Assembly (NCBI GenBank): GCA_905250115.1 | Contig: CAJNOI010000006.1 | Coordinates: 410,033 to 474,032, forward strand | Direction of reading: 5' to 3' | DNA length: 64,000 nt | Source of the DNA: Adineta steineri | Taxonomy: Eukaryota > Rotifera > Eurotatoria > Adinetida > Adinetidae | Shown here: positions 34,826 through 46,925 of the stretch, piece after piece | Layout: each line of letters begins with the position of its first letter | Numbering within the stretch: the stretch's first letter is position 1 | The notes under the pieces: generated by a model | Seen by the model: the letters and a program-made list of their open reading frames with translations, nothing else | Told to the model about the DNA's origin: nothing | Databases searched by the model: none | Program-made: the position numbers and the translations under genes

Positions 34826-36603
34826 ATGAAGACTATTTCTACACATTTAATTACAAATAATAATGAATTAAATCTATCAAGAATAATAAGAAAATCATAT
34901 GAAAATTATAATCAAGCTGCTGGTGATATTAATGGAAATGCTACAATAGCTCAAGTAGAACATGAAAGAGATGCATGCGAAGAAGAATTATATAGATTAC
35001 GTTATGGAATTGAAAATTTATTAGGTAATAATGAACATGGTGATTTTAAAGAACAACAACAAAGATTTAAAAATTTACAAAATCCATTTCGAACAATGAT
35101 GAATCAGAGAACTAATTCGAATAGTACGTTTGAAGAGAAAGTTATCCAAGCTTTTATAGATATTATTATAGATAAAAAAAATGGGAGTTGGTTAGATCGT
35201 TGTTGTTCTGCTTGTTGTCGTCGTCGTTGGAGAAGAAATAAATCTAATAATACGTTTCAATCTTCACGTCAAACACCACGTCATAGGTTTTATGTTGCTC
35301 TATCATCAAAGATATGTGGCAATTAGTGATTATGTGTTTTAGTGATTCAGTTGTTTCTACATCACCATCTCCATCTTCGACATCATCACATTATAATGAT
35401 CCAAATACGAATCATACAAAAAGTAGTTTAAGACAGAATATTAGTAATTTGATCAATCCAAATAAAACGAATACATCCAATTTATTAATATCGAAAGATA
35501 TAAATGATCCTGCGTATAATTCAGTGGTTGCTAAAATGCTTGAAGCAAAAGCATTGGACTGTCTTTGTTCTGGATATTCTAAGAAAAACATTGAAAAACA
35601 AATTACAAAAGAATTATCTAAGTTAAATCAAAGGTTCTTAAAATAATGATAAGTTTTGTAAATCTTTTTCATTTTTTTTACTTTTATAGAGTTGATGAAC
35701 ATCAATGGAACTCAGGAAGTACTACACCATCACCTATGATTAATGAATCATCATCTGTTTCATCCGTATTATCCGATGATAAACCTTTTTATCCTAGTTC
35801 TAAAATACCACAACAAATATTATCTCCATCACCTAGTGCTAAATCATCGAATGTAGACAATATGACACCAACAGTAATATCACCAACCAATAGTACACAG
35901 AAAATTAAAAGTAAAAACTAAATAATTTTCTTACAATCTATTTAATTCTAAATAAAGGTTCATTAAAATTAAATGATAAAGATAAATCACCTAAAAAAAA
36001 TTCGAAAGTGTAAGTTCATCAGTCAATATATTATAATTGAATAACAAGTTATATTTATTCTTAGAACTATTGCTCGAAGTAAAACACCAAAATCAAGTAA
36101 AATTATACATAAATAAATTGATGAAAATTTAAGATATTCTTTTAGATAAATCTAAAACTACGAAAAAACCATCTTCAAAACAACGCAAAAAATCGACTAG
36201 TAAATCAAAAACTCGTAGCAAACCCAATGTGTCAAGTAAAAGTCGAAGTCCATCTAAATCAAAAAAGGTAAAACATCGTTAAACGAAATTAAGATCATCA
36301 TAGCAGAGCTATTATAAACATATTCTATCTTTTCATTGCAGAAAAATCCATCAAAATCTCCGTCACGAAAACAGAGTAATAGTAAACTAAGTAAGTTTTG
36401 TTTTTTATGATAACACATCAATTAAAAAATGTATCTCTCTTAATTAAGAACCAAAGAGTAGTGGAAGTACTCGAAAGAAAAAGACAAAATCAAAATCAAA
36501 TAATCAAATGAATGATTATTCATCAATTCTATTACCGACATTTATATATCCCCAATCATATCAAGAATTATATCCAGATCGACAAAGATCTTTCAAAGTT
36601 TAA
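34826..36603 (+). CDS. Unknown protein with Ser/Lys/Arg-rich tail, 460 aa
   Basis: Exons: 34826-35286, 35343-35633, 35690-35910, 35958-36009, 36065-36096, 36146-36267, 36342-36390, 36449-36603; every junction keeps phase. I do not recognise the family. Residues 1-75 contain a charged helix (AQVEHERDACEEELYRLRYG). Near 120-140 is a Cys/Arg cluster (DRCCSACCRRRWRR) that could bind metal or be palmitoylated. Residues 200-245 are a second helical block (SVVAKMLEAKALDCLCSGY...LSKLNQR). From about 320 the sequence is a run of S-K-S/K-S-R motifs, like SR or chromatin proteins. The end is less biased (ILLPTFIYPQSYQELYPDR). Nuclear location is inferred from the basic tail. Confidence 0.75.
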
Positions 36604-39600
36604 CTTCCATTAATGTTTTGGTTTCATTTTTTTATAATAACTTGTAAATTGATATTTCAATGTTTTTATTTATTTTTTTACTGTTTATTTTCAAATGTTT
36701 TCAGTACTTATTTGTGATATTCAAAAGTTTTAATGAAATTCACGATTAATTAAATATGTGAAATGTAATCAGGTAAACTTTTTGATTATGTCAAAATAAT
36801 TTTGAAGAAGAAATTAACGAGATTATATAATTGTAATTATTTATTAGTCTGTTTATCTGCGTCATATGATAATTTATTAGCGTATAATAGAAACTGTAAC
36901 TATGAAAACTTTTATTATTAGTAATCTATTTGGAAAATACTTGACAAATTTAATATTTATAGTTATATGAAAGTCGACATGCAATCTTGACTTGTATTTT
37001 ATATTAAATAAAAATAAAATAATATCATTTCATTCATCGTCTCTCAATGTACTTGAGTAGAAGTTTCTATTGAACAAAGCATATATAAAAAAAACTTATT
37101 TAATATAGATTTATTTTGTATAACAATGAGAACATTGAAAACAACGCTGTTTTAAACTTTAATAAATCTTTCATCATACAAATCTGTTTCGAATTCATTC
37201 TATCTATATAAAGATGATATTTACTGTTCTAAAATACATTCAATTGGGGGTTTCGATTGTCTAGGAAAGTGTGAGATTAAAACTGATAGCAAGGTTATTA
37301 TGAATTCTTAATATATATGGAAGCTATATTCATAATTGTTCTTTTATACTATTTAACAAATAATTATTTCTTTGTATAATAGAAAAATAGGAACATTAAT
37401 GTTACAAATTAATATATAATGATTTTTTCATATGTTTTCAGCATATGAATAACAGCACTATTACATCGATATTTACAGTAGTATCATGACATATAGATAA
37501 AATATAAAATGTTTTCTTCATGACTATATATTATCATTCGATAATCATTTATCGAGACAGAATCTTTATTATTTCGTCAATTCTTATCTAGTCAGTATCA
37601 TATATTATGTGAACCTTTTTTTAGTTACACATGCTTTTCTTTCTGTACAATAGCTTTTCATAACACATTTATTTCCACATTGTCTTCTATTTGTCTGTAT
37701 CGAGTATTAGTGGTTAATCATCTTATACTATTTAAAGAAATCGAGGCCTCATGCCAAGGAGAATGGTTAATAGCTGTAAATTCGAATTAGGAAAAGACAG
37801 TCACAACTTAATAATAAAATATACTAAAATCGTCATACCGCTGGTACTGTTCTTCTGAAAAGTGATACAGATTACTATCCAAGAAACATATAGCACATAA
37901 TGCAAATCGAGTACTACGATATTGTTTGATATTTTGTTTAAAAAATAAACGATGTATTAACTTCCAATTATAACTACAAATGAGTAGACAAAAATACAGA
38001 AAAAAAACACTGAAGTAATATTTGTGTTCTCTTTGATTTTATTAGATGAGAAAATTTTAATAAGTTTTTTTTTCCATATTATATTCTTGTGATTCCTGTT
38101 TATTATAATATGATATTAATATTAGTAATAGAAAGTATGGATCCATGAAATTATGATTTGATTTTCTAATCAGAAAATAAATTTCATTTATGAATAATAA
38201 TCTTCTCAAAGGATGTATTTATTTAGTCATAATTATATATTTATTTTCGTATAAATATAGTTGATAATATATATTTACTTAGTGCATGTTACCAGAAGTT
38301 CATGATGAGAATTATTTTTCAAATTCATAAACTTGTTTTTGAATGAAAATAAAATTATCATTAAGACATGCATTTCTCTTATCCTCATGGGACAATATTT
38401 CTCAGGCATTATCTCGAAAATATTGAAAATATAATGGAAAGTTAACTGAGTAATATGTTAACCTACTCTACTTAATATATGAACGAAAGAAATTCACAAT
38501 AATAGATATCTATGCAAGATTATTTTTTTGTTTTTATCATCATAATTCACAAGATAATAAAAATCAACGAAATTAACTTATAATCAAAAGAAAATCACTA
38601 GAAATCAACTTTAATAATTAAGAGAAACGTCTGCAAAATCATAAAATTTAATCAAAATATATAATAAAATATTCATTATATATTTATCAATGAAAAGAAA
38701 ACTATGTTGATCGATTTAGAATGTTAGTTTAACAGTATGCTGTTCCATTTGAACAATATAATATAGTATTCGAATTTACTTAGTTTATTAATTATGTACG
38801 CATGAATACATTCTTTTCTTGTTATCTATCTTTATTTAATGTAGTTCCATTTTCTCTATATTACTTGTATTTATGCAAATAAGAGAAAAAAGTATGTTAT
38901 TAAACGTAAAAGATTTGCACTTTAGCTCTTTTTCCTTTTTTCTTTCATTTCCATCTTAATTCTATATGAGATCCTCTTCATTCAAGTTCAATAATATGAT
39001 CCATTAATTGATATATTAAGTTTCTTCCTTTTCTAAAAGAAGAAACTTTATAATTCTTCTTCTTCTTCTTTTTTCTATTGAAGAAAGTATGAATAAGATA
39101 CTTCCATTTTTATACATATGTTGAAATTTTGAGAGAAAAGAAAATGGATGAATAGTAAAGTAATGTGCATTATCTCAAGTATATCTGACCTTCTTAGGTA
39201 GTAAAAGAAAAAGCACCTATTTGTAAAAAAATTATATAATCAGTGAAATGCGCATTTCAAATAACAGGAAACTTGCTTCGATTGTCCTCTCTTAGATAGT
39301 GCACTGATAATAGTACTTTGTAAAGCCGGATGATGTTTCCGGTGTGAGTTTCGTTCTTTTCTTGTTGGTTTCTTTTTTTCTTCTTCTTCTTCTTCTCTAT
39401 CTCGTTTCCTATCAGAATGAAAATCGACAGTTGTGATGCGACACACTCATAGAGTGGTTTATCAACAATGTGTTTACCCACTTGTCCTTTAGTAGTACGT
39501 TGTCTTTTCTCGAGAATGATACGAACGAACAAACACTTATATATGTGTAAAGTATTTCTATCAATCTCGGCTAACGATCACGAACATCATCTAAAGATAG

Positions 39601-40648
39601 TTTCTAGTTGCCAATAGAACTTAAAAAGACACACACACACGCAGAGATACATATACATATATAATTATCGTGTTCACTTGCCGTCGACTAATAAACTTAT
39701 AGAACTAGTGAAGAAAAAGCAACTACGATCACAAATGAGTTGTAATCAAATAATGATTGATTTTCCTAGAGGCTTTCCTTCATAAATTTATTCTATTTAT
39801 TTCATGCAGACTATTTCTCATTTATTTTTATCTTTCACGTCGTAACAACGACAATCTATATATATATATATGACAAACATGAAAACTATAGTGGAATACT
39901 TAAAAATATCGATTATACCTTTCGGCACCGATCTTTTATATTGGATTTAATTATTCAAGTTTCTTTTTTTGAAAAAATATAAGAAGGAGGAACAGTCTTA
40001 TATTAAACCTAATGTCTTTGACAGTATTCTTTTTCTTTTTCTTTTCTTGTTCTTCTTTTTCTACTAATCGCTCTTCGATCAAATTTTTCTACTATTTAGG
40101 CTAATTACATCACGTACAAGCCTGTTTGCTTGTCTTCTTTTCGCTTATAAGCACCTATGTCTTGGCATGTAAAGGAAAAAGAAAACGAAGTGATGCCTCT
40201 TGAGAAATCATACAGATTTTCAGAGAAAAAAAAATGGATAGATAATGGATGAAAGCACTAGAAAAAGGAAGAAACAGACAGCGACAGAGAGAGAGAGAGA
40301 GAAAGGGAGGGAAAACGCGAGGAAAAAACAGAAGAAAAGTGTAACGTGCAAATAGACACATGCAGCCATTAAGAATAATATTAATTCATAGAGATAGCGG
40401 AAGAAAAAAAAAATTCTCAGTTAGAAACTCATTAAATACTAATGATAACGACAGTGTAAAATTTTGAAAAAGTATGCCAGTTATAATTGGACACATTTCT
40501 TTTTTTTTTTATACATTTCATTTGCGTTATAAATTTTTAGCATCTTACATTCTAATTTATTTTTTATTTGTCATTTTTTTTAACACTTCTTTTTAGAATA
40601 CATACTAATAGAATATTAAATATAATTAAGATATAATTTATTACAATC
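36604..40648. other. Gene desert, about 4 kb
   Basis: No exon with domain or splice support was found. It includes simple repeats: CTT runs near 39056-39072 and 39378-39392, CA near 39632-39641, and a GA run near 40284-40302. The frame at 39240-39446 on the minus strand is produced by the CTT run. The last 400 bp may hold the innexin promoter. Confidence 0.5.
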
Positions 40649-43600
40649 ATGTTTCACTGGTGGATCTTAGAAGCATTGGAAAAGTAAGTTTATTTTAATT
40701 GACACTTTCGCGTGATATAATGATTATTATTTAACTAGAAATAATGCATAAAAGAAAGAAAGAAAGAATGAAAGAAATATATATGATAAAATTAATTAAG
40801 TACAAAAAAGAAACAAGGGAATTGTTTTCAGTTGAAAACCATTATTCTTTATTTCTTTTTTTTTTAGTCATAATGATTGACAATCTCTAACATCTATATA
40901 CAAATAGATAATTTAAAAATAGAGCATTTTTTTTAATTTCCGTTTTTTTAAAGAAGAGAATTATCTCAAATCTCAAAAAAATTTGAATATCTTATGCTCA
41001 TCAATTTCTTGATCTTTTCTTTTGTTTGAGAAATAAATGATGACATATACTGCTGAACTACTATTTCTATTATATACTAATCTAGATTAGGAAGTCGGAT
41101 TATATACAATAAAATAAAACAATAGAAAGACAATTTATAATCTACTTTTACAGACAATTAACAGAATAACTGAATAGAAAAAGAAATGAGAAATGTTAAT
41201 CTATCCTTATGGGAAAGATAAGTAGAATTACTTATTAATGTATTTTTTGGAATTTGATTTCAATATTATATTCATCTGTTAAGTTCTACTAATTCGTCTT
41301 TGATATTTTATAATGATAATTAGAAATAAAAACGAATATTAAAAGGATTAAAAATATCTAATGATGCTCAACGATATTCTTATATGAATAATACAATACT
41401 AAATCATTGAAATGAGTTAAAATTTAAAAAAAAGATCTGATTTGTATCATCAATAAATGAAAGAGTCAATCAAGATTATATCTCATGTCGCTGAATATTT
41501 GACTTTAAACTTTTTTTCTTGTCTGATGATTCTATCAATTTTTTTTTCTATACGAACTTTTGATTAAAGATATAATATCATTTTATTTGTTATTCTAGCA
41601 TGGCAGCTTTCCTATTTGATGCAGCTAATAAAGTAGCTCATCATGGCCATGATGCTGCCTATGATGATGATTTTTATGATCGTTTATCACGTCGTTATTC
41701 TGTTATACTTCTTATTATATTTACAGTACTTGTATCAACTAAACAATATGTTGGTGAACCAATAGCTTGTTTTTGTCCAGCACATTTTACAGGTACACAT
41801 GTTGAATATACAAATAATGTTTGTTGGATATCAAATACATATTTTGTATCATTTGATCGACTTTTACCTAAACATCCTGATCCTAAAACTGAACAATTTA
41901 TTTATTTTTATCAATATGTACCATTTATTCTTATTGTACAAGCTATACTTTTTTATATTCCATCACTTATATGGTCATCATTAAATTCTAAAAGTGGTTA
42001 TAATTTAGGTATGCTTGTTTCACATGCACGTATTATTGATACATATACCTCAGAGTCACGTGGAGCATCTGTTCGTTATTTAGCACGTTTTATAGACAAA
42101 GCACTTGAATATCATAAACATAAACGTTTAGAATATGTTGATCAATTACGCTCATTAAAATGTTCATCATTATCATCAATCTATGGATTTTTTCTCTTAA
42201 ATAATCATGTGTCAATGCGTGCTAATCATTTAATGTGGTCATTTTTATTTTCAAAATTTCTCTATTTACTCAATGCGTTTGGACAATTATATTTGCTCAA
42301 TTTTTTTCTTGGTAATGATTATCATATGTATGGTTTTGCAGTTATTCGAGCTTTATTTACTGGTAATGATGAAAATTGGACTATAACACCAAGATTTCCT
42401 CGAGTTACATGGTATGTTTAAATGAAAAAAAAATAACTTGCTTTTCACGACAAAAAACTTATTAATGACGTTAAAATAATCTCAAAATAAATTTAGTGAT
42501 ACTTCGCCGACTCAGAATTATTCTTAACATGTGTAAAATTCTTTTTGAAGCGAAAAGAAAAATGTTCTTATAACTCATTAAAATTGAGTAGCTAGAAATA
42601 GATCTGAAGGTTATTCAATACTTTTTTCATTAGAATAGACAAAAAAGAGTTTGAATTATAAATAAGTCTAATCCGATTTTGTTTCTCGAAAATGTTCCTT
42701 GTGAAGATCAGTCTAGTCGTATGAATTATTTCTTGAGTTTTTGTCTTTTACTTTACTCATCAGATTGTAATGTTTTTTTATAGAATATATTAAAAACTAA
42801 TACTAATATTTATCATTGTTGTTGAATTAAGATTCTTATTTTTCAAAAACAATATTTAGACTAATCATTTAATAAAATTGCTAAGAATATCATGTGTTTC
42901 AATTGAATTAACAGTAATTACATGTAAATTTGCATAAAGGGAGTTTTTTTTTGTCTAAGCTAATATTTTGTGAATTATATTATAAAATAATAGAGCAAAA
43001 AAGAAGAGTTAATCAGTGTCATCTTAGTCTATTGATAAACCGTTCGTACTTGTGATATATTTTGTTTTATGTAAACTGATTCCTTCCCTTGTGTATAAGT
43101 ACTAGAAGAATAGATATCGTGTTATAAAAGCCTGTCATTCATATTCTTTATAAAAATAGATTTACTTGCCGAGCTTTATCTTATAGGATAATAGAAAGAT
43201 AAGCAAAACAAAAACATGTCTTGTAGAGATCAAGGCACTATCAAAAATGACGCATGAATTCTATCTATAATATAGAATAGAAAAATATCAAGATTGATCT
43301 ATAATTTTAATAATGATAGTGATACTATAGTTAATTGAGTACTACTACTACTAGAACTAATGTGTAAAACAAAATTTTCTTTTTATAAAAATATAGAAGA
43401 CAGATTATGTGATTGTATTCTCAATAAACAAAGTCTTATTATTTTTAGGTGTAATTTTGCTGTAAGAAATTTAGCCGATAATATTCATACATATACAGTT
43501 CAATGTAGTTTACCAATAAATTTATTCAATGAAAAAATCTTTTTAATTATATGGTTTTGGCTTTATTTTACAACTTTTTGTACATTATTTGGTTTTCTTT

Positions 43601-44241
43601 ATTGGGCAAGTTCATTACTTTTTCCTCAATTTTATAAATCACATATAACACGTTATCTATCATCAATGAAACGTATAAATATTCATCATTTTCCTCAAAA
43701 TCCATATCAAGAACAACAACAATTTCGTCATCATCCATATAGTTTTTATCATCATCATAATAATCATCATCATTCAAGTTATCATCGTCGTCATTCCTTT
43801 GCTCATTCACATTATGGTGCAGGTGGTAGTAGTCATTATGGTTCAATACATGGTGGTCATAATCATCATGGCATTTTATCATCATTTGCTAGTCGAACAT
43901 TAAAACCACATTTAGATTTAGTTCGTATGTCACGTCTACGTGAACAATTAACTCTTCCTACAGATAACAATGAACATAATACAGCATCATCAGTTGATGA
44001 ACAAACTCCTCCATCACCATCAACTCCACAAACAATTCCAGTACCTACAAGTCGTGCATTTTCAGTCTCACAAGATGATGATCGTTTATTAATGAATTTT
44101 TTAACACATTATCTTGGTCGAGATGGTATACTAGTTATATATATTCTACAAATGAATACAAATGAAGTTATAACAGGTGAAATAGTGACAGCTTTATATG
44201 AATTATTTAAAACCAATACACGATCTAGTACAACAGAATAA
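40649..44241 (+). CDS. Innexin (gap-junction/pannexin family channel)
   Basis: Exons: 40649-40683, 41599-42411, 43449-44241; 546 aa. A shorter product of 534 aa would start at the ATG at 41600, and that form matches the usual innexin N-terminus better. Four membrane helices can be seen: YSVILLIIFTVLVS, YVPFILIVQAILFYIP, FLFSKFLYLLNAFGQLYLL and IFLIIWFWLYFTTFCTLFGFLY. Signatures are STKQYVGEPIACF, YQYVPFIL (the innexin YYQWVP-type motif), FPRVTWCNF and YTVQCSLPINLFNEK. Two cysteines lie in each extracellular loop, as the family requires. The cytoplasmic tail has a His-rich stretch around residues 365-425. Intron 2 (42412-43448) is over 1 kb, long for this window. Confidence 0.93.
40684..41598 (+). 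other. Long first intron of the innexin gene
   Basis: This 915-bp intron runs from GTAAGT to TATTCTAG. It is AT-rich and includes an AAAG run near 40754-40775. No coding or terminal repeats were seen. Confidence 0.55.
42412..43448 (+). other. Long second intron of the innexin gene
   Basis: This 1037-bp intron interrupts the TGG codon of FPRVTW. It is AT-rich with no recognised element. Confidence 0.6.
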
Positions 44242-44254
44242 AACTTTTTTGTTT

Positions 44255-45658
44255 TTATTGTTGTTGTTGTTGTTGTTGTTTAATTATTGGAGTATAATGT
44301 GATATAAATGTATCTGAAAATAAATGACGTAGTTTGGGATTTTGATCAAGTAAATTTCGTAGAATAGATTGTTCTTGTTTCAAATGAACAAGATTAAAAT
44401 CAGGAAAAAATCTAAAGAAAGAAAAATCACTTAACACTTGACAATATCTAAAATAAATATACTCAGTATTATTCATTTGTTCTGTTTCAAGATTACGAAA
44501 TGTTTGAATGATTAGATCAAGATTTGGATTATTAAATAATAATGCTGATATAACTCTTAATGATTGAATTCGATTCAATGTTGTATTAAATTTTAAAACA
44601 TTTAATAGTGCATAAAACATTGTTGGTATAAAGTCATCATCTCGTACAAGACTATCTATATGAATAATATGAGAAGAAAAAGTTTTCAATGAAATGTTTT
44701 TACCATTTTGATCTTCGTTTTCTAAACTTATTCTTTTCATAAGTATATCATTTTTAAATACAGTTTCAATATCATCAGATATCGGCCATGTCGATTCATT
44801 TTGATCAATACTTGTATTTAATTGATAGGATGGTTTAATAAAATGTGTATGTTGTAAAAGAGAAGCAAGTTTAAGTGCTGGAAAACCAAGTATTAAATGA
44901 TAAATTATAACATTTGGTTTAATTCGATCACGAATATCATCGACTACATAACGAACTTGATGTGGTGCAACACAAATAAAAACAATATCACAATTTTCAA
45001 CAATATGAGCATTATTAAATTTACAAAATGCAACACCAGTTTCAATCATATCAGCTAAAAGAATTTGTTTTGTTTTATTGAAGACGAAACGTTGTTATTT
45101 TGTTTTTTTTACATACTTAATAGATCAGCTTGTCGACTTGACTATAAAAAAGAAGAACATTATTCTATGAAATAAATAATAATTATTAAATTTATAAGCA
45201 GATTTTTGTTACTTACAAGAAATAATTCTTCTGGATAAACATCTCCATATCGCATTAAAAATTTTGCAAGTAAATGTCCAAGACGTCCAACACCGATAAT
45301 ACCAATTTTAAGACCTATTTCTCGACGTAGTTCAGCCATGAGACGATGACTTCTTTTTTTCATCGGTGCTTCTTTTAATTGATCACCTCCACGTCTAAAA
45401 ATATATTTATTATCATAAAATAAATGAAACATTTCCTTCGTTTATTTACTTGATACGATTAGCTAGTGTAACAAAATAACAAGCATATGCAATATGTGTT
45501 ACTGTTAATAAATTTGAACGACGACGTAATTGTGTAAATAAATTGCTAAATCCTCCAGGACATATTTTATCTAATTGAACACTTTCAAGTCCTGATGTTA
45601 GGTTACCAGTTGGTGGATCAAAAAGTTCTTTTAAACTCGATGATTGATATGCATCCAT
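44255..45658 (-). CDS. NOXRED1: NADP-dependent oxidoreductase domain-containing protein 1
   Basis: Exons 5' to 3': 45658-45450, 45394-45217, 45141-45117 (25 nt), 45054-44255; 403 aa. It is related to pyrroline-5-carboxylate reductase. The dinucleotide-binding fold is clear: LKIGIIGVGRLGHLLAKFL (GxGxxG), then SSRQADLL, VENCDIVFICVAPHQV and GFPALKLASLLQHTHFIKPSYQL, which follow vertebrate NOXRED1. Its substrate is not established. The C-terminal half is longer than in human and ends in seven glutamines coded by a CAA run, directly before the stop. The stop lies 13 bp from the stop of the innexin gene on the other strand. Confidence 0.88.
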
Positions 45659-45829
45659 AAATAATAATAATAAAAAAGAAAGTATCTAAAATTCCGTTGT
45701 TTCTTATTGGATATATGTATTAAAAAAGAAATAATTAATGTAGAAAAGAAAATATAATTATCACACAATGGAAATAAATGGTTAAAATGAGAATATACAT
45801 CTGACTAATGGGAAAAAATATGATTTCGA

Positions 45830-46925
45830 TTAATCAAAACTAATTTGTTTAACAACAGGTGGTTGTGAAATAGGACAATCGAATTGATAATCATTTGCAT
45901 AGGGTGCACTTTGCCAAGCTTGACCATAATCTTGTGCCTGTTCTATTCGTGGTAATGGACGACGATATTTATATGGATTCTGTGGTATTTGTCCACGAAC
46001 ATGTTCTTTTGGATGAAGTAAATCCCACATACCTGAGATTGGTTCTTTTTTTCCAGATGAAATAAATTGAGATTGTTGTGTTGGTTTTACCTCAGATTTT
46101 TGTTCTTTAATAATAAATGCTCCATGTCGCTATGTTATAAAAAGTAGATGAGAAAAATATATGAATTTTATTTATCAACATACTCTTCCACGAACAGGAT
46201 AATTTGTGTCACTTCGGCTATTATATTGTTGTTCATATGAGATTCCTTCGACAAGTTGCTGGTTAATTTTTTGAAGATTTTCCGGTTTTAAATCAGTAAT
46301 AGGTACTAAATTGAATAAAAAATTTCTCATTTTTGTTTTTTTGAAAAATTATTATTATTACCAACTCCAACTGTACGTATATGTAATGGATTACTTGAAT
46401 AGCGTGTATTTTTCTTTGCATAAGATCCCATTTCTCCAGCAGTAGTAAATGCATTTCGATATGAACTTTCTTGAATTTTTTTCCATTCATCTTGAGTTTT
46501 TACTCTTGGTCCATATGTTTCAGATTTTGGTGGTGACCAATCCCACCAATTTCCTTCTTCGTTTTTAACATTATCAGTTTTAATAATACCAAATGGAGCA
46601 TTAAAACTAGATGCATTTGTATAAACCATATCAACTTTACGTGCAGCATGTGGATTATTTCGTGGTTCTGAGACTTGTGCAGGTAATTGAGTAGGATTTG
46701 GTTCTGTATAGAGTGGCGCGGGATGAGAATTACCATACCAAAATGGAATATTTTCATGTTCAGGAATTTTTTCTGAGATTATTCGATAACTATTTGGGCT
46801 AAATTTTATTTAGAAAAAAGAAATGAAACTATTATTGTAGTAAAAAACAGTTGAGAGAAATCTTACTTAAATTTTTCTGGGACTTCTTTTTTATGTATAA
46901 TATCTGGATATGTAATGGTAGACAT
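45830..46925 (-). CDS. Unknown conserved-looking protein, 305 aa
   Basis: Exons 5' to 3': 46925-46867, 46798-46362, 46305-46184, 46129-45830; phases join. The composition is balanced and rich in Trp, Tyr, Pro and Asn, without membrane helices or a signal peptide. Motifs such as SFNAPFGIIKT, NWWDWSPPKSETYGP, NPLHIRTVG, SRSDTNYPVRGRHGAF and GMWDLLHPKEHVRGQIPQNP are of the extended, turn-rich kind found in ciliary microtubule-inner or sperm axonemal proteins. That assignment is only a suggestion; I cannot name an orthologue. Confidence 0.7.

Noticed and set aside
39240..39532. Minus-strand Glu/Lys-rich frames
   Set aside because: Created by a CTT microsatellite; no splice signals or neighbours support a gene.
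43568..43885. Minus-strand Asp/Asn/His-rich frame of 105 aa
   Set aside because: Antisense shadow of the His-rich innexin tail (CAT/ATG codons).
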